This document shows positions 28,020 to 38,871 of a DNA stretch of 64,000 nt, in pieces. Each line of letters begins with the position of its first letter. Position 1 is the stretch's first letter. The notes under the pieces were generated by a model that made no database searches, was not told the origin of the DNA, and saw only the letters and a program-made list of their open reading frames with translations. The translations under genes were made by a program, and so were the position numbers. The stretch lies in contig NZ_JAATJI010000001.1 of assembly GCF_011927825.1 (NCBI RefSeq), positions 1,550,001-1,614,000 on the forward strand, given 5' to 3'. The stretch is from Polymorphobacter fuscus (GTDB lineage Bacteria; Pseudomonadota; Alphaproteobacteria; Sphingomonadales; Sphingomonadaceae).

Positions 28020-29018
28020 TCAGGCGGGAAACACCAGTCGCGTCGTCATCCCCCGGCTGCCATCGACATCGAGCGTGCCGCCGAGCTGACCGACAAAACC
28101 CGCGACGATCAGTGTCCCCAGGCCCTTGCGCGTGGCAAGTTCTTTGCCCGGCGGCAGACCGCAGCCATCGTCGACGATCGTCAGGACAAGCCAGCCAGGA
28201 TCGCCATGCGCCAGCGACAGCCGAATCGTACCGTCCGACCGGCCGCCAAAGGCATGTTTCAGGCTGTTGGTCACCACCTCCGTGACCAGCAGCGACAGGG
28301 TCATCATCCGGTCGATGTCGAGCGTCACCGGCACCATTTCGACGCGGCAATCGACATGCGGAGTGCCGGTCATCTCCAGCAGGTCGGCGCACAGGTCCTG
28401 GAAATACTGGCCGATGGGAAGCTCGTTCGACACCGGGTCGTAAAGGCGCCGGTGGACGCGCGACATGATCGCAATGCGCAACGTGGCTTCTTCCAGTGCC
28501 ACCGACGCATTGGCGGGATCGGCAGCCACCATGCGCTTCTGCAGTTGCAGCAGCGAGACGACGAAATTCATGTTGTTGGCGACGCGGTGCTGCAATTCCT
28601 GGAACATCGTCCGCTGGCGGTCGTACAGCCGCGCCGTGACTTCGCGTTCGCGGCGCAGTTCGTCGGCGGCAAGCGCCACGAAGTGAAACAATGCGATATC
28701 GACGCTGACGATGAAGATATAAAATCCCAACGCGAACGCCGTCGACCTGTCGAGCGCCACGCTGGCGATCGGCGGGATGAAGAAATACCAGGCCGCCAAT
28801 CCCGACAGCACAGCGCAGACGATTGCCGGCCGCGTGCCGGCCAGAAACGCCGTGACGATCACCGCCGGGAAGAAGGTGAGGAACGGAAATCCCGGTGGCA
28901 GCGCGTGATCGAGGCTCAGCCGAAGCGCCAGGGCAATGGCAAAAGCCGCCACGCCGAAACCATAGCGAAATCCCGCACCCCGGCGAACATATCTGCCTAT
29001 TTGCGCGAAACGAACCAT
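28020..29018 (-). CDS. membrane sensor histidine kinase, HWE/HisKA_2 type
   Basis: The 332-residue kinase has four membrane helices in a DUF4118/KdpD-like N-terminal module (about 20-118), a short coiled linker, and a HisKA_2 phosphoacceptor box FQELQHRVANNM with His144. The ATPase domain follows: N-box EVVTNSLKHAF, G1 VDDGCGLP, and a C-terminal GGTLDVDGSRGMTTRLVFP. There is no PAS, LOV or GAF sensor domain. HWE/HisKA_2 kinases commonly serve the alphaproteobacterial general stress response through PhyR-type regulators, but no response regulator is adjacent. It lies between bciB and the LPOR gene. Confidence 0.88.
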   Translation of the reverse strand: MVRFAQIGRYVRRGAGFRYGFGVAAFAIALALRLSLDHALPPGFPFLTFFPAVIVTAFLAGTRPAIVCAVLSGLAAWYFFIPPIASVALDRSTAFALGFYIFIVSVDIALFHFVALAADELRREREVTARLYDRQRTMFQELQHRVANNMNFVVSLLQLQKRMVAADPANASVALEEATLRIAIMSRVHRRLYDPVSNELPIGQYFQDLCADLLEMTGTPHVDCRVEMVPVTLDIDRMMTLSLLVTEVVTNSLKHAFGGRSDGTIRLSLAHGDPGWLVLTIVDDGCGLPPGKELATRKGLGTLIVAGFVGQLGGTLDVDGSRGMTTRLVFPA

Positions 29019-29105
29019 TCACCCTCAACGGCCATTACAAATGGCCCGCACGGCATAGGTGACCCTGTGGAACAAATCCAGTCCGCATTGTGCGGCGCAA
29101 CATGG

Positions 29106-31305
<2,200 letters not shown>

Positions 31306-31309
<4 letters not shown>

Positions 31310-32172
31310 CACATTGGCATCTCGGCATCATCGGCGGCTCGGGCCTCTACGCCCTCGATGCCCTGGAAAACCCCCGCTGGGTGACCGTCGAAACCCCCTG
31401 GGGTGCCCCGTCCGACGCCGTGCTGACCGGCAGCATTGCCGGCATCCCCCTCGCCTTCCTGCCTCGCCATGGCCGCGGCCACCGCGTGCCGCCGCACCTG
31501 GTCAATGCCCGCGCCAATATCGACACGCTCAAACGCCTCGGCTGCACGGACGTGCTCGCCGTCTCGGCGGTCGGCTCGCTCAGCGAAGTTTTTGCGCCCG
31601 GCGAGTTCGTCGCCGTCGACCAGATCATCGATCGCACCCGCGCCCGCCCCTCGACCTTTTTCGAATCCGGCCTCGTCGCCCATGTGCCGATGGCGGACCC
31701 GGTCTGCCCGCGCCTGACCGGCCTCGCCCTCGCTGCGGCGCGCGCCGCCGGTGCCACCGTCCACAGCCCGGCGACCTACCTCACCATGGAAGGCCCGCAA
31801 TTTTCCACCCGCGCCGAAAGTCGGCTCTACCGGTCGTGGGGCGCCGGCGTCATCGGCATGACCGCGATGCCCGAGGCCAAATTGGCCCGCGAGGCCGAAC
31901 TGCCCTACGCCCTGCTCGCCATGGTCACCGATTATGACTGCTGGCACGATGGCGGCGATGTCGATGTGTCGGAGATACTCCGCGTCATGGCCGGCAACGC
32001 CGACACCGCCCGCGCCGCCATCGTCAACCTGGTCCGCAACCTGCCGGCGGAACGCCCGGCCTCGCCGATCGACACCATCCTCGACACCGCCATCATCACC
32101 GCGCCCGACGCCCGCGACCCCGCCGCCATCGCCCGCCTCGACGCCATATTGGCGCGTGTTTCGCGCTGCTGA
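31306..32172 (+). CDS. mtnP: S-methyl-5'-thioadenosine phosphorylase
   Basis: The 288-residue enzyme cleaves methylthioadenosine from polyamine and homoserine-lactone synthesis into adenine and methylthioribose-1-phosphate. It has the N-terminal IIGGSGLY phosphate loop, LPRHGRGHRVPPH, the ANID ... CTDVLAVSAVGSL stretch, TMEGPQFSTRAESR and GMTAMPEAKLARE. These match the MtnP/PNP type 2 family. GGAGG precedes the ATG, which overlaps the stop of the PLP enzyme gene. Confidence 0.94.
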
Positions 32173-32180
32173 GGACGCCC

Positions 32181-33032
32181 ATGCACCGCATCGAACTCGC
32201 CACCGCGGCCGGCCCGCGCTCCGCACTGGTCTGGGATATCGCGCCCGCCGGCGCCCCCTGGCTGCATTTCGCCCATGCCACCGGGATGCACAGCGGGCTG
32301 TACGCGCGTCTGCTCGCGCCGCTGGCGGACCACTTCCACATCGTCGCCAGCGATTCGCGCGGCCATGGCCATTCACCGGGCGGCCCCGTCGGTGACCACG
32401 TCCGCTGGGATGATGTCGCCGCCGACCTGGTTGCCGTCACCGATGCGGTCGCTCCCGCCGCGCCATGGCTGCTCGCCGGCCATTCGATGGGCGGCGCCGT
32501 TTCGCTGCTCGCCGCTGCCGCGCATTCGGATCGCGTCGCGGGCCTCGTCCTCGTCGATCCGCCCTTCGTGCCGTTCGCAATCGCCCGCGCCGCCGGAGAT
32601 GCGATCGTTGCCAACCCGATGGCCGATCAGGCGGCGAAACGCCGTGCCGACTTTCCCGATGTCGCCACCGCGCGCGCGGCCTATGCCGGCCGCGGCGTTT
32701 TCCGCAGCTGGAGCGACGCGGACCTCGACGCCTATCTCGCCGATGGCCTGCGCCCGACGGCCGATGGCGTCACGCTTGCCTGTGCCCCGGCCTGGGAAGC
32801 GGCAACCTTTCGCGGCGTCAGTCACGGCATCGAAGCCGCCCTTGCCGCGCTCGACCGCCCGTTCGCGCTCATCGCCGGGGAAACCGGATCGACCGTGCCG
32901 CCCGCGGAGTTCGCCATATTCGCCGCGCATCCCCGCTGCCGGTCCGCAGAGCGGCTGGCGGGAACGACGCATTTCGTGCCGCTGGAACGCGGCGATGCGG
33001 TACGAGCGGCGATCCTGGCGGTTGCGGGGTAA
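32181..33032 (+). CDS. alpha/beta hydrolase
   Basis: The 283-residue protein shows the alpha/beta hydrolase fold, with the oxyanion region HATGMHSG, DSRGHGHS, and the nucleophile elbow GHSMGG (S102). The catalytic His is likely in the late TTHFVPLE. It follows mtnP by 8 bases, so it is probably co-transcribed. The substrate is unknown; close-looking relatives are annotated as esterases or acyl hydrolases. Confidence 0.88.
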   Translation: MHRIELATAAGPRSALVWDIAPAGAPWLHFAHATGMHSGLYARLLAPLADHFHIVASDSRGHGHSPGGPVGDHVRWDDVAADLVAVTDAVAPAAPWLLAGHSMGGAVSLLAAAAHSDRVAGLVLVDPPFVPFAIARAAGDAIVANPMADQAAKRRADFPDVATARAAYAGRGVFRSWSDADLDAYLADGLRPTADGVTLACAPAWEAATFRGVSHGIEAALAALDRPFALIAGETGSTVPPAEFAIFAAHPRCRSAERLAGTTHFVPLERGDAVRAAILAVAG

Positions 33033-33034
33033 GA

Positions 33035-33114
33035 CTGGGGCCATTGGCCCCAGACCTCGATTCTTCGATTATGCGCTACACTTCCGCAATCGGGGTCTGG
33101 GGCCAAGGCCCCAG
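33035..33114. repeat. nested inverted repeat (bilateral hairpin element)
   Basis: Two self-complementary units, CTGGGGCCATTGGCCCCAG (33035-33053) and CTGGGGCCAAGGCCCCAG (33097-33114), face each other. They are flanked inside by ACCTCGATT and AATCGGGGT, which also pair with one mismatch. The whole block can fold either as two separate hairpins or as one long stem of about 27 bp. It fills the gap between the hydrolase gene and the next lipoprotein gene. The arrangement recalls BIME-type REP pairs. Confidence 0.6.
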
Positions 33115-33137
33115 CCGCCGGAGGCAAAAGGATTCAC

Positions 33138-34469
33138 ATGCGCCGTCTCACCCTGTTCGCTCCCATCCTCCTCGCTGCCTGCGGCGACACCGCCACCCTG
33201 CCGATCACCGCCGGCCAGGGCACCAGCCCGACGCTGCCGGCACCCGCATCGTCGCTGCTGCCGACGGTCAACATCGCCAAGCGCGTCGGCTGGCCGGATG
33301 GCGCGGCGCCGACAGCCGCTCCCGGCCTTGCGGTCAACGCCTTTGCCGCCGGGCTGGCCCATCCGCGCTGGCTCTATGCCCTGCCCAATGGCGACATATT
33401 GGTGGCCGAAACCAACGGCCCGGCCCGACCCGAGGAGGAGACCGGCATCAAGGGCAAGGTGCAGAAGCTGGTCATGGGCCTCGCCGGTGCCACCGTGCCA
33501 TCGGCCGATCGCATCACCCTGCTGCGCGACACCGATGGCGATGGCGTCGCCGATGTCCAGGCCCCCTTCCTGACCGGGCTGCATTCGCCCTTCGGCATGG
33601 TGCTGGTCGGCGATCAGCTGTTCGTGGCGGAAGCCGACAGGCTGACCCGCTTCGCCTATGTGCCCGGCGCCACTGCCATCACCACCCCCGGAACCAGGGT
33701 CGCCGACCTGCCCGGCGGCCCGCGCAACCACCATTGGACCAAGAATGTCGTCGCATCGGCAGACGGCAAGACCTTGTTCGTCGCGGTCGGCTCCAATTCC
33801 AACGTCGCTGAAAACGGCCTCGCTGCCGAAAAGGACCGAGCCGCCATTCTCGCCATCGACCCGGCGACCGGCGGCGCCGCCGTCTTCGCCACCGGCCTGC
33901 GCAACCCGGTCGGGCTGGCGTGGAACCCCGTCACCGGCGCGCTGTGGACCAGCGTCAACGAACGCGACGAAATCGGCTCCGACCTGGTTCCCGACTACAT
34001 GACGAGCGTGAAGCCCGGCGCCCATTATGGCTGGCCGTGGAGCTGGTACGGCAACCATGTCGATGTCCGCGTCAAACCCGAACGCCCCGACATGGTGGCG
34101 AAAGCGATCGCCCCCGATTATGCGCTGGGGCCGCATACCGCCAGCCTGGGGCTGGCCTTTGCGCCGGCCACGGCCGCGCTGGGCCCGCAATTCGCCAGTG
34201 GCGCCTTCATCGGCCAGCACGGATCGTGGAACCGCAAGCCGGCATCGGGTTATCGCGTCGTCTTCGTGCCGTTCGCCGATGGCAAGCCGCAGGGCCTGCC
34301 GGTCGATGTGCTGACCGGCTTTCTGAACAAGGATGGCCAGGCGCAGGGCCGCCCGGTCGGAGTCGCCTTCGATGCTGCCGGCGCCTTGCTCGTCGCCGAC
34401 GACGCTGGCAACAGGGTGTGGCGGGTGACGGCGGCGAACGCCGCACCGGCAGGGAGTGTTGCACCATGA
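33138..34469 (+). CDS. sorbosone dehydrogenase-family (PQQ/glucose dehydrogenase-like) lipoprotein
   Basis: The 443-residue protein starts with a lipoprotein signal (lipobox LAAC, about Cys15) and is a six-bladed propeller of the soluble glucose/L-sorbosone dehydrogenase type. Landmarks are [74 protein letters not shown] and [10 protein letters not shown]. It would oxidise an aldose or aldehyde in the periplasm, with PQQ as likely cofactor. Its stop overlaps the acyl-CoA dehydrogenase gene (ATGA), an unexplained partnership. Confidence 0.87.
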   Translation: MRRLTLFAPILLAACGDTATLPITAGQGTSPTLPAPASSLLPTVNIAKRVGWPDGAAPTAAPGLAVNAFAAGLAHPRWLYALPNGDILVAETNGPARPEEETGIKGKVQKLVMGLAGATVPSADRITLLRDTDGDGVADVQAPFLTGLHSPFGMVLVGDQLFVAEADRLTRFAYVPGATAITTPGTRVADLPGGPRNHHWTKNVVASADGKTLFVAVGSNSNVAENGLAAEKDRAAILAIDPATGGAAVFATGLRNPVGLAWNPVTGALWTSVNERDEIGSDLVPDYMTSVKPGAHYGWPWSWYGNHVDVRVKPERPDMVAKAIAPDYALGPHTASLGLAFAPATAALGPQFASGAFIGQHGSWNRKPASGYRVVFVPFADGKPQGLPVDVLTGFLNKDGQAQGRPVGVAFDAAGALLVADDAGNRVWRVTAANAAPAGSVAP

Positions 34470-35686
34470 ACGTCCATCAACCGATCGCCCCCGATACCCA
34501 GCACATGGCGCCGAAGTGGCCGGCCTTCGACTGGCAGGACCCGCTGCTGCTCGATGCCCAGCTGACCGACGAGGAACGGCTGATCCGCGACAGCGCCCGC
34601 GGCTTTTGCGAGGCGGAGCTGATGCCGGTGGTCAAGATGGCCAACCGCACCGAAAGCTTCGACCCCGACCTGATGCGCAAGTTCGGCGCCGCCGGCCTGC
34701 TCGGCCCGACCATCGACGGCTATGGCGGTGCCGGCGCCTCCTATGTCGCCTATGGCCTCATCGCCCGCGAGGTGGAGCGCGTCGATTCGGCCTATCGTTC
34801 CGCGATGAGCGTCCAGTCGAGCCTCGTCATGTACCCGATCTGGGCGTACGGCTCGGAGGCGCAGCGCGAGAAATATCTGCCCGGGCTGGCGTCGGGCGAC
34901 CTCATCGGCTGCTTCGGCCTGACCGAGCCCGATGCAGGGTCGGACCCCGGCGGCATGAAGACCCGCGCCCGCCAGGTTCCCGGCGGCTGGGTGCTCAACG
35001 GCGCCAAGATGTGGATCACCAATTCCCCGCTGGCCGACGTCGCGGTGGTCTGGGCGAAGTGCGATGACGACAAGATCCGCGGTTTCGTTGTCGAACGCGG
35101 CGACGCGGGCTTCACCACCCCCAAGATCGAGGGCAAATTCTCGCTTCGCGCCGGCGTCACCGGTGAAATCGTCCTCGCCGACGTCCATCTGCCCGCCGAC
35201 CGCATCCTCGCCGGCGTCACCGGCCTCGCCGGGCCCTTCGGCTGCCTCAACAATGCGCGCTACGGCATCGGCTGGGGCGCAATGGGTGCCGCCGAATTCT
35301 GCTGGCACGCTGCCAGGCAATATACGCTCGATCGCAAGCAGTTCGGCCGGCCGCTGGCGGCGACCCAGCTGATCCAGAAGAAGCTGGCGGACATGCAGAC
35401 GGAGATCACCCTGGGCCTGACGCTGGCGCTCGCCGCCGGCCGCCTGATGGACGACCACCGGCTTGCCCCCGAAGCGATCAGCCTGTTGAAGCGCAACAAC
35501 TGCGGCAAGGCGCTCGCCATCGCCCGCGAGGCCCGCGACATGCACGGCGGCAACGGCATTTCGGACGAATATCACGTTATCCGCCACGTCATGAACCTGG
35601 AAGCCGTCAACACCTATGAAGGCACCCACGACGTCCACGCCCTGATCCTGGGCCGCGCCCAGACGGGGTTGCAGGCGTTCTTCTGA
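34466..35686 (+). CDS. acyl-CoA dehydrogenase, glutaryl-CoA dehydrogenase type
   Basis: The 406-residue flavoenzyme matches glutaryl-CoA dehydrogenase in [52 protein letters not shown] and the C-terminal [16 protein letters not shown]. The catalytic Glu lies in TYEGTHD (about E385). It would oxidise and decarboxylate glutaryl-CoA to crotonyl-CoA in lysine/tryptophan or aromatic breakdown, passing electrons to ETF. AGGGAG precedes the ATG. No CoA-transferase gene is adjacent. Confidence 0.9.
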   Translation: MNVHQPIAPDTQHMAPKWPAFDWQDPLLLDAQLTDEERLIRDSARGFCEAELMPVVKMANRTESFDPDLMRKFGAAGLLGPTIDGYGGAGASYVAYGLIAREVERVDSAYRSAMSVQSSLVMYPIWAYGSEAQREKYLPGLASGDLIGCFGLTEPDAGSDPGGMKTRARQVPGGWVLNGAKMWITNSPLADVAVVWAKCDDDKIRGFVVERGDAGFTTPKIEGKFSLRAGVTGEIVLADVHLPADRILAGVTGLAGPFGCLNNARYGIGWGAMGAAEFCWHAARQYTLDRKQFGRPLAATQLIQKKLADMQTEITLGLTLALAAGRLMDDHRLAPEAISLLKRNNCGKALAIAREARDMHGGNGISDEYHVIRHVMNLEAVNTYEGTHDVHALILGRAQTGLQAFF

Positions 35687-35708
35687 TCCGCCCCTTCTGA
35701 TCCGTCAC

Positions 35709-35735
35709 GGTCATGCCATTGGACGTGGCATGACC
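35709..35735. terminator. bidirectional hairpin between convergent genes
   Basis: GGTCATGCCA and TGGCATGACC form a 10-bp perfect stem around TTGGACG, between the ends of the acyl-CoA dehydrogenase gene and the converging lptA. No long T-run flanks it. The position fits a two-way transcription stop. Confidence 0.5.
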
Positions 35736-35745
35736 TTGTCGCCGG

Positions 35746-36249
35746 CTATTTGCGTTGCGGGACCACGAAGCGCCCGGTCACCCGCCCCGGTGTCCCCGTC
35801 GTGCCGGGCCCGCGCGAATCGAAGCTCGACAGGCCGGTGTCGAGGTTGAGCACCAGCCGCTGCCCCTTGAGCATCGAGCCGCCGCGATCGAGCGTCACAT
35901 TGCCGGTCATGGTGATGATCCGCCCCGCGACGTCATAGATGCCGTTGTTGGCGGTGGCGCGTTCCGACGGGCTGATCAGCCGGACATTGCCCCGCGCATC
36001 GAGCCGCTGCATCTCGGGGTCGCCGGTCTTGCGCGTGTACAGGATTTTCACATTGTCGGCATAAAGCGTCAGCTGGCCCTGGCGGATGACGACATCTCCG
36101 GAAAACACCGCCTGGTTGGCAGCATCCTGCACCTCGATCCGCGCTGCATCGACGTCGACCGGCGCGCTGCTGTCGAGCCCCTTGAGCGCCGACACCTGCG
36201 CCAGCACCGGCGCGGCGAGCAGAGCGGCGGCGAGAAGGATGCGTTTCAT
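35746..36249 (-). CDS. lptA: LPS transport periplasmic protein LptA
   Basis: The 167-residue protein has a signal peptide (MKRILLAAALLAAPVLA) and the OstA/LptA beta-jellyroll: AARIEVQDAANQAVFSGDVVIRQGQLTLYADNVKI and later NNGIYDVAGRIITMTGNVTLDRGG. It forms the periplasmic bridge carrying LPS from the inner to the outer membrane. It overlaps lptC by four bases. lptB, which usually follows, is not next to it; a convergent gene is. Confidence 0.92.
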   Translation of the reverse strand: MKRILLAAALLAAPVLAQVSALKGLDSSAPVDVDAARIEVQDAANQAVFSGDVVIRQGQLTLYADNVKILYTRKTGDPEMQRLDARGNVRLISPSERATANNGIYDVAGRIITMTGNVTLDRGGSMLKGQRLVLNLDTGLSSFDSRGPGTTGTPGRVTGRFVVPQRK

Positions 36250-36917
36250 CGCCCCGCTCTGCCCGTCCGACCCCGGATTCGCAAGTGGGCGCCGCCGTCC
36301 ATCACCAGGGTGCGCCCCTGGATATCGCCCGACATGCGCGCGGCGCTGAAGTTGCCGATGGGCAGCGTGCCGGTCACCGGCGTTTCCGTGGAGACGCGGC
36401 GCGTGTTGAGATCGATGTCCACCGTGTCCGAATCGAGCGTATAGCCTGCGGTCGAATCGAGCCGCACCGGCCCCGTGACCTGCAGCCTGTCATTCTCGAT
36501 GAAGTAGCGCCCCGCCGGGGCCGTGACCGTCGCCGGGCCGTCGGCCATCGCCAGCTTCGCCTTCAGCCCGGTCAGCTCGACGATCGCCACCGCGCTGCTG
36601 CGCTGCACGGCGCCCTGTGCCGAGATGGTGAAGGCTTCACCCTTTTCGGTTTCGCCGCGATAGACGGCGTTGTCGATCCGCAGCCGCTCGGCAGCGACGC
36701 CGACCTTGTCCTTGGCCAGCAGGAAGCTGAACTCGCTGACCTTGGTCATCGGCACGATGACGATCGCTGCGAGCACGGCAAAGGCCAGCACCGGCAACAA
36801 CCATTTCAGCAGCCGCACGCGCGTGTCATGCGCCCCGCCCGGCCGTGCCGCACGCTGCCGCGCCGTCAGCGCATGCGCGCCGTCTGCCGCGCCATAGGGA
36901 AGACTTGCCGTCGCCAT
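36246..36917 (-). CDS. lptC: LPS export protein LptC
   Basis: The 223-residue protein has one N-terminal membrane helix (about 37-57, LLKWLLPVLAFAVLAAIVIV) and a periplasmic beta-jellyroll related to LptA (AERLRIDNAVYRGETEKGEAF and later GRYFIENDRLQVTGPVRLDS). LptC hands LPS from LptB2FG to LptA. The order RNase D-like gene, lptC, lptA is common in alphaproteobacteria. Confidence 0.9.
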   Translation of the reverse strand: MATASLPYGAADGAHALTARQRAARPGGAHDTRVRLLKWLLPVLAFAVLAAIVIVPMTKVSEFSFLLAKDKVGVAAERLRIDNAVYRGETEKGEAFTISAQGAVQRSSAVAIVELTGLKAKLAMADGPATVTAPAGRYFIENDRLQVTGPVRLDSTAGYTLDSDTVDIDLNTRRVSTETPVTGTLPIGNFSAARMSGDIQGRTLVMDGGAHLRIRGRTGRAGR

Positions 36918-36920
36918 CGG

Positions 36921-37535
36921 CTACATATGCGCGAAAATATCGGTTTCGTCCCAGCCGGCGAGATCGAGATCGGCGCGCGTCGGCAGGAAATCGAAACAGG
37001 CCTGCGCCATTTCGGTGCGCCCCTCGCGTGCCAGGCGTTCGGCAAGCACGGCATGGGCGCGGTGCAGATAGCGCACATCGGACGCCGCATAGTCCTTCTG
37101 CGCCTCGGTCAGTTCGGCCGCACCCCAGTCGGACGACTGCTGCGCCTTGGAGATATCGACCCCGATGGTTTCCCGCAGCACGTCCTTCAGGCCATGGCGG
37201 TCGGTGTAGGTGCGCACCAGTTTGGACGCGATCTTGGTGCAGAACACCGGAGTCGCATCGATGCCGAGATAATGTTTGATCACGGCGAGGTCGAAACGCG
37301 CAAAATGGAACAACTTCACCCGGCTGGGGTCGGCGAGCACCGATGTCAGCACCGGCGCTGCATAGACGCCCTTGGTGAAACGGACGAGGTGCTCATCGCC
37401 CTGGCCATCGGCAAGTTGCAACAGGCAAAGCCGGTCGCGGTGCGGATGCAGCCCCATGGTTTCGCTGTCGACGGCGATCGCGCCGGGCGCAAAAACGTCG
37501 TGCGGAAGGTCGCCTTCGTGAAGATAGATTGTCAT
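36921..37535 (-). CDS. ribonuclease D-like 3'-5' exonuclease
   Basis: The 204-residue protein is a bare DEDDy exonuclease domain: Asp23 and Glu25 in AVDSETMG, Asp82 in HFARFDLAV, and Tyr149/Asp153 in YAASDVRYLH. It lacks the HRDC domains of full RNase D, as is usual for this short alphaproteobacterial type. It is expected to trim the 3' ends of structured RNAs. It lies 3 bases upstream of lptC and is probably co-transcribed with it. Confidence 0.9.
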   Translation of the reverse strand: MTIYLHEGDLPHDVFAPGAIAVDSETMGLHPHRDRLCLLQLADGQGDEHLVRFTKGVYAAPVLTSVLADPSRVKLFHFARFDLAVIKHYLGIDATPVFCTKIASKLVRTYTDRHGLKDVLRETIGVDISKAQQSSDWGAAELTEAQKDYAASDVRYLHRAHAVLAERLAREGRTEMAQACFDFLPTRADLDLAGWDETDIFAHM

Positions 37536-37710
37536 CCGACGCGGCGTAGCAGGCAGCGAGCGGCATGTCATCCGCTGGTCGCTGACCTTGCCCGGTTCGC
37601 CGCAGCGCCGGAACCGGTCCGTCGGTGGCGCGTCTTTCGTTTCGACCGGCACATGACGTGTGGTCAAGACATTGACTTCGTTTTGCACCCCGTTGCTTAG
37701 GAGAAGACCG

Positions 37711-38034
37711 ATGAAGACTGTTTTTGGCGGCATTGCCGCAATGATGTTTGCCACGGCCGCCTTCGCCCAGACGGCGACGACGACCGACCCCATGACTCCG
37801 TCGGCGTCGCAGCCGGGCGCGATGACGCCGGGCGCGACGGGATCGATGTCGCCGGGTTCGCCGACGGCGACGGAACCGATGACGTCCACGACCGGCACGC
37901 CGCCGTCGGCCTCGTCGGCCAACAAGATCGCCGAAGCGCCGGCGCTGGTCCAGAAGAACGGCAAGTGGTGGAACGGCGACCGCGAGGCTTCCAAGGCCGA
38001 AATCGCTGAATATCAGCGCAATCGTCCGCAGTAA
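37711..38034 (+). CDS. small exported protein, Thr/Ser/Pro-rich
   Basis: The 107-residue product has a clear signal peptide (MKTVFGGIAAMMFATAAFAQ), a low-complexity Thr/Ser/Pro/Met-rich middle, and a conserved-looking C-terminus (QKNGKWWNGDREASKAEIAEYQRN). AGGAGA lies 6 bases before the ATG, and a classic terminator follows the gene. I do not recognise a family; it should be periplasmic. Confidence 0.7.
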   Translation: MKTVFGGIAAMMFATAAFAQTATTTDPMTPSASQPGAMTPGATGSMSPGSPTATEPMTSTTGTPPSASSANKIAEAPALVQKNGKWWNGDREASKAEIAEYQRNRPQ

Positions 38035-38046
38035 GCGGGTTACCAA

Positions 38047-38075
38047 GGGCCGCAGCCGGTGCTGCGGCCCTTTTT
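38047..38075 (+). terminator. intrinsic terminator
   Basis: GGGCCGCAGC-CGGT-GCTGCGGCCC forms a 10-bp GC stem with a tetraloop, followed by TTTTT. It ends the small exported-protein gene and is the most canonical terminator in the window. Confidence 0.9.
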
Positions 38076-38093
38076 ATTGCCTGACGTACCGCG

Positions 38094-38774
38094 CTAGATG
38101 AGGCCCTGTGCCCGCATCGAGACATGGCCGCCGCGCCCGACGATGACATGATCGTGTACGACCAGCGCAAGATGTCGTCCGGCTTCGATGATCGCCTTCG
38201 TCATCACGATATCGTCCCGCGACGGCTGCGGGTCACCCGACGGATGGTTGTGCACCAGCACCATTCCCGCAGCACCCAGTTCCAGCGCGCGCTTGACGAT
38301 CTCGCGCGGATAGACCGCCGCCTGGTTGATCGTCCCTTCCGACATGCTTTCGTCGCGGATCATCACATTGCGATTGTTGAGAAAGATCACCCGGAACTCT
38401 TCGGTGACCCGGTGGGCCATCGCCGCGTGGAGATAATCGGTCAGCGCCTGCCAGCCGCTCAGCACCGGCCGATCAAGCGCTGCCGTGCGCAGCGATCGCA
38501 GCGACGCCGCCTCGACGAACTTGATGGCGGCGGCGGCGCCCTCGCCCAGCCCTTCGACCCGCGCCAGTTCTGCCGGCGTGGCCGCCATCACCACCGGCAG
38601 GCTGCCGAACTCGGCCAGCAGGCGCTTCGCCAGCGGCTTGGTATCGCGACGCGGTATCGCGAGGCCGAGAAGATATTCCAGCAACTCATAGTCTTGAAAC
38701 GCATCGCCGCCGCCGGCCAGCAGGCGCGCGCGCAGCCGCTGGCGGTGCCCGATATCGCCGCTGTCGTCGCTCAC
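38094..38774 (-). CDS. radC: RadC/JAB-domain protein
   Basis: The 226-residue protein has an N-terminal helix-hairpin-helix-like part (about 28-90; LLEYLLGLAIPRRDTK, VEGLGEGAAAAIK) and the JAMM metalloprotease-like domain of RadC: Glu in TEEFRVIFL, HNHPSGDPQPSRDD (H175, H177, D188). The metal site appears intact. RadC's cellular role is unsettled despite the 'DNA repair' label. The start is a GTG with AAGG upstream. It lies 97 bases downstream of map on the same strand. Confidence 0.9.
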   Translation of the reverse strand: MSDDSGDIGHRQRLRARLLAGGGDAFQDYELLEYLLGLAIPRRDTKPLAKRLLAEFGSLPVVMAATPAELARVEGLGEGAAAAIKFVEAASLRSLRTAALDRPVLSGWQALTDYLHAAMAHRVTEEFRVIFLNNRNVMIRDESMSEGTINQAAVYPREIVKRALELGAAGMVLVHNHPSGDPQPSRDDIVMTKAIIEAGRHLALVVHDHVIVGRGGHVSMRAQGLI

Positions 38775-38871
38775 GCCTTGCCCCCGCACCGCATGCCGGT
38801 CACTTTGCGGGCTGCATGTCGCCGCCGCAACCCTTGCCGGCCGCACCGGCAGCGTCGGCAGTAGCAGCCGG

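Noticed and set aside
28020..29018. Kinase as a photoreceptor
   Set aside because: No LOV, PAS, GAF or phytochrome domain or chromophore-binding Cys is visible; location alone is not evidence of light sensing.
33138..35686. Metabolic link of the sorbosone-dehydrogenase-like and acyl-CoA dehydrogenase genes
   Set aside because: The overlap shows co-translation, but no shared pathway can be argued from the sequence, so I do not claim one.
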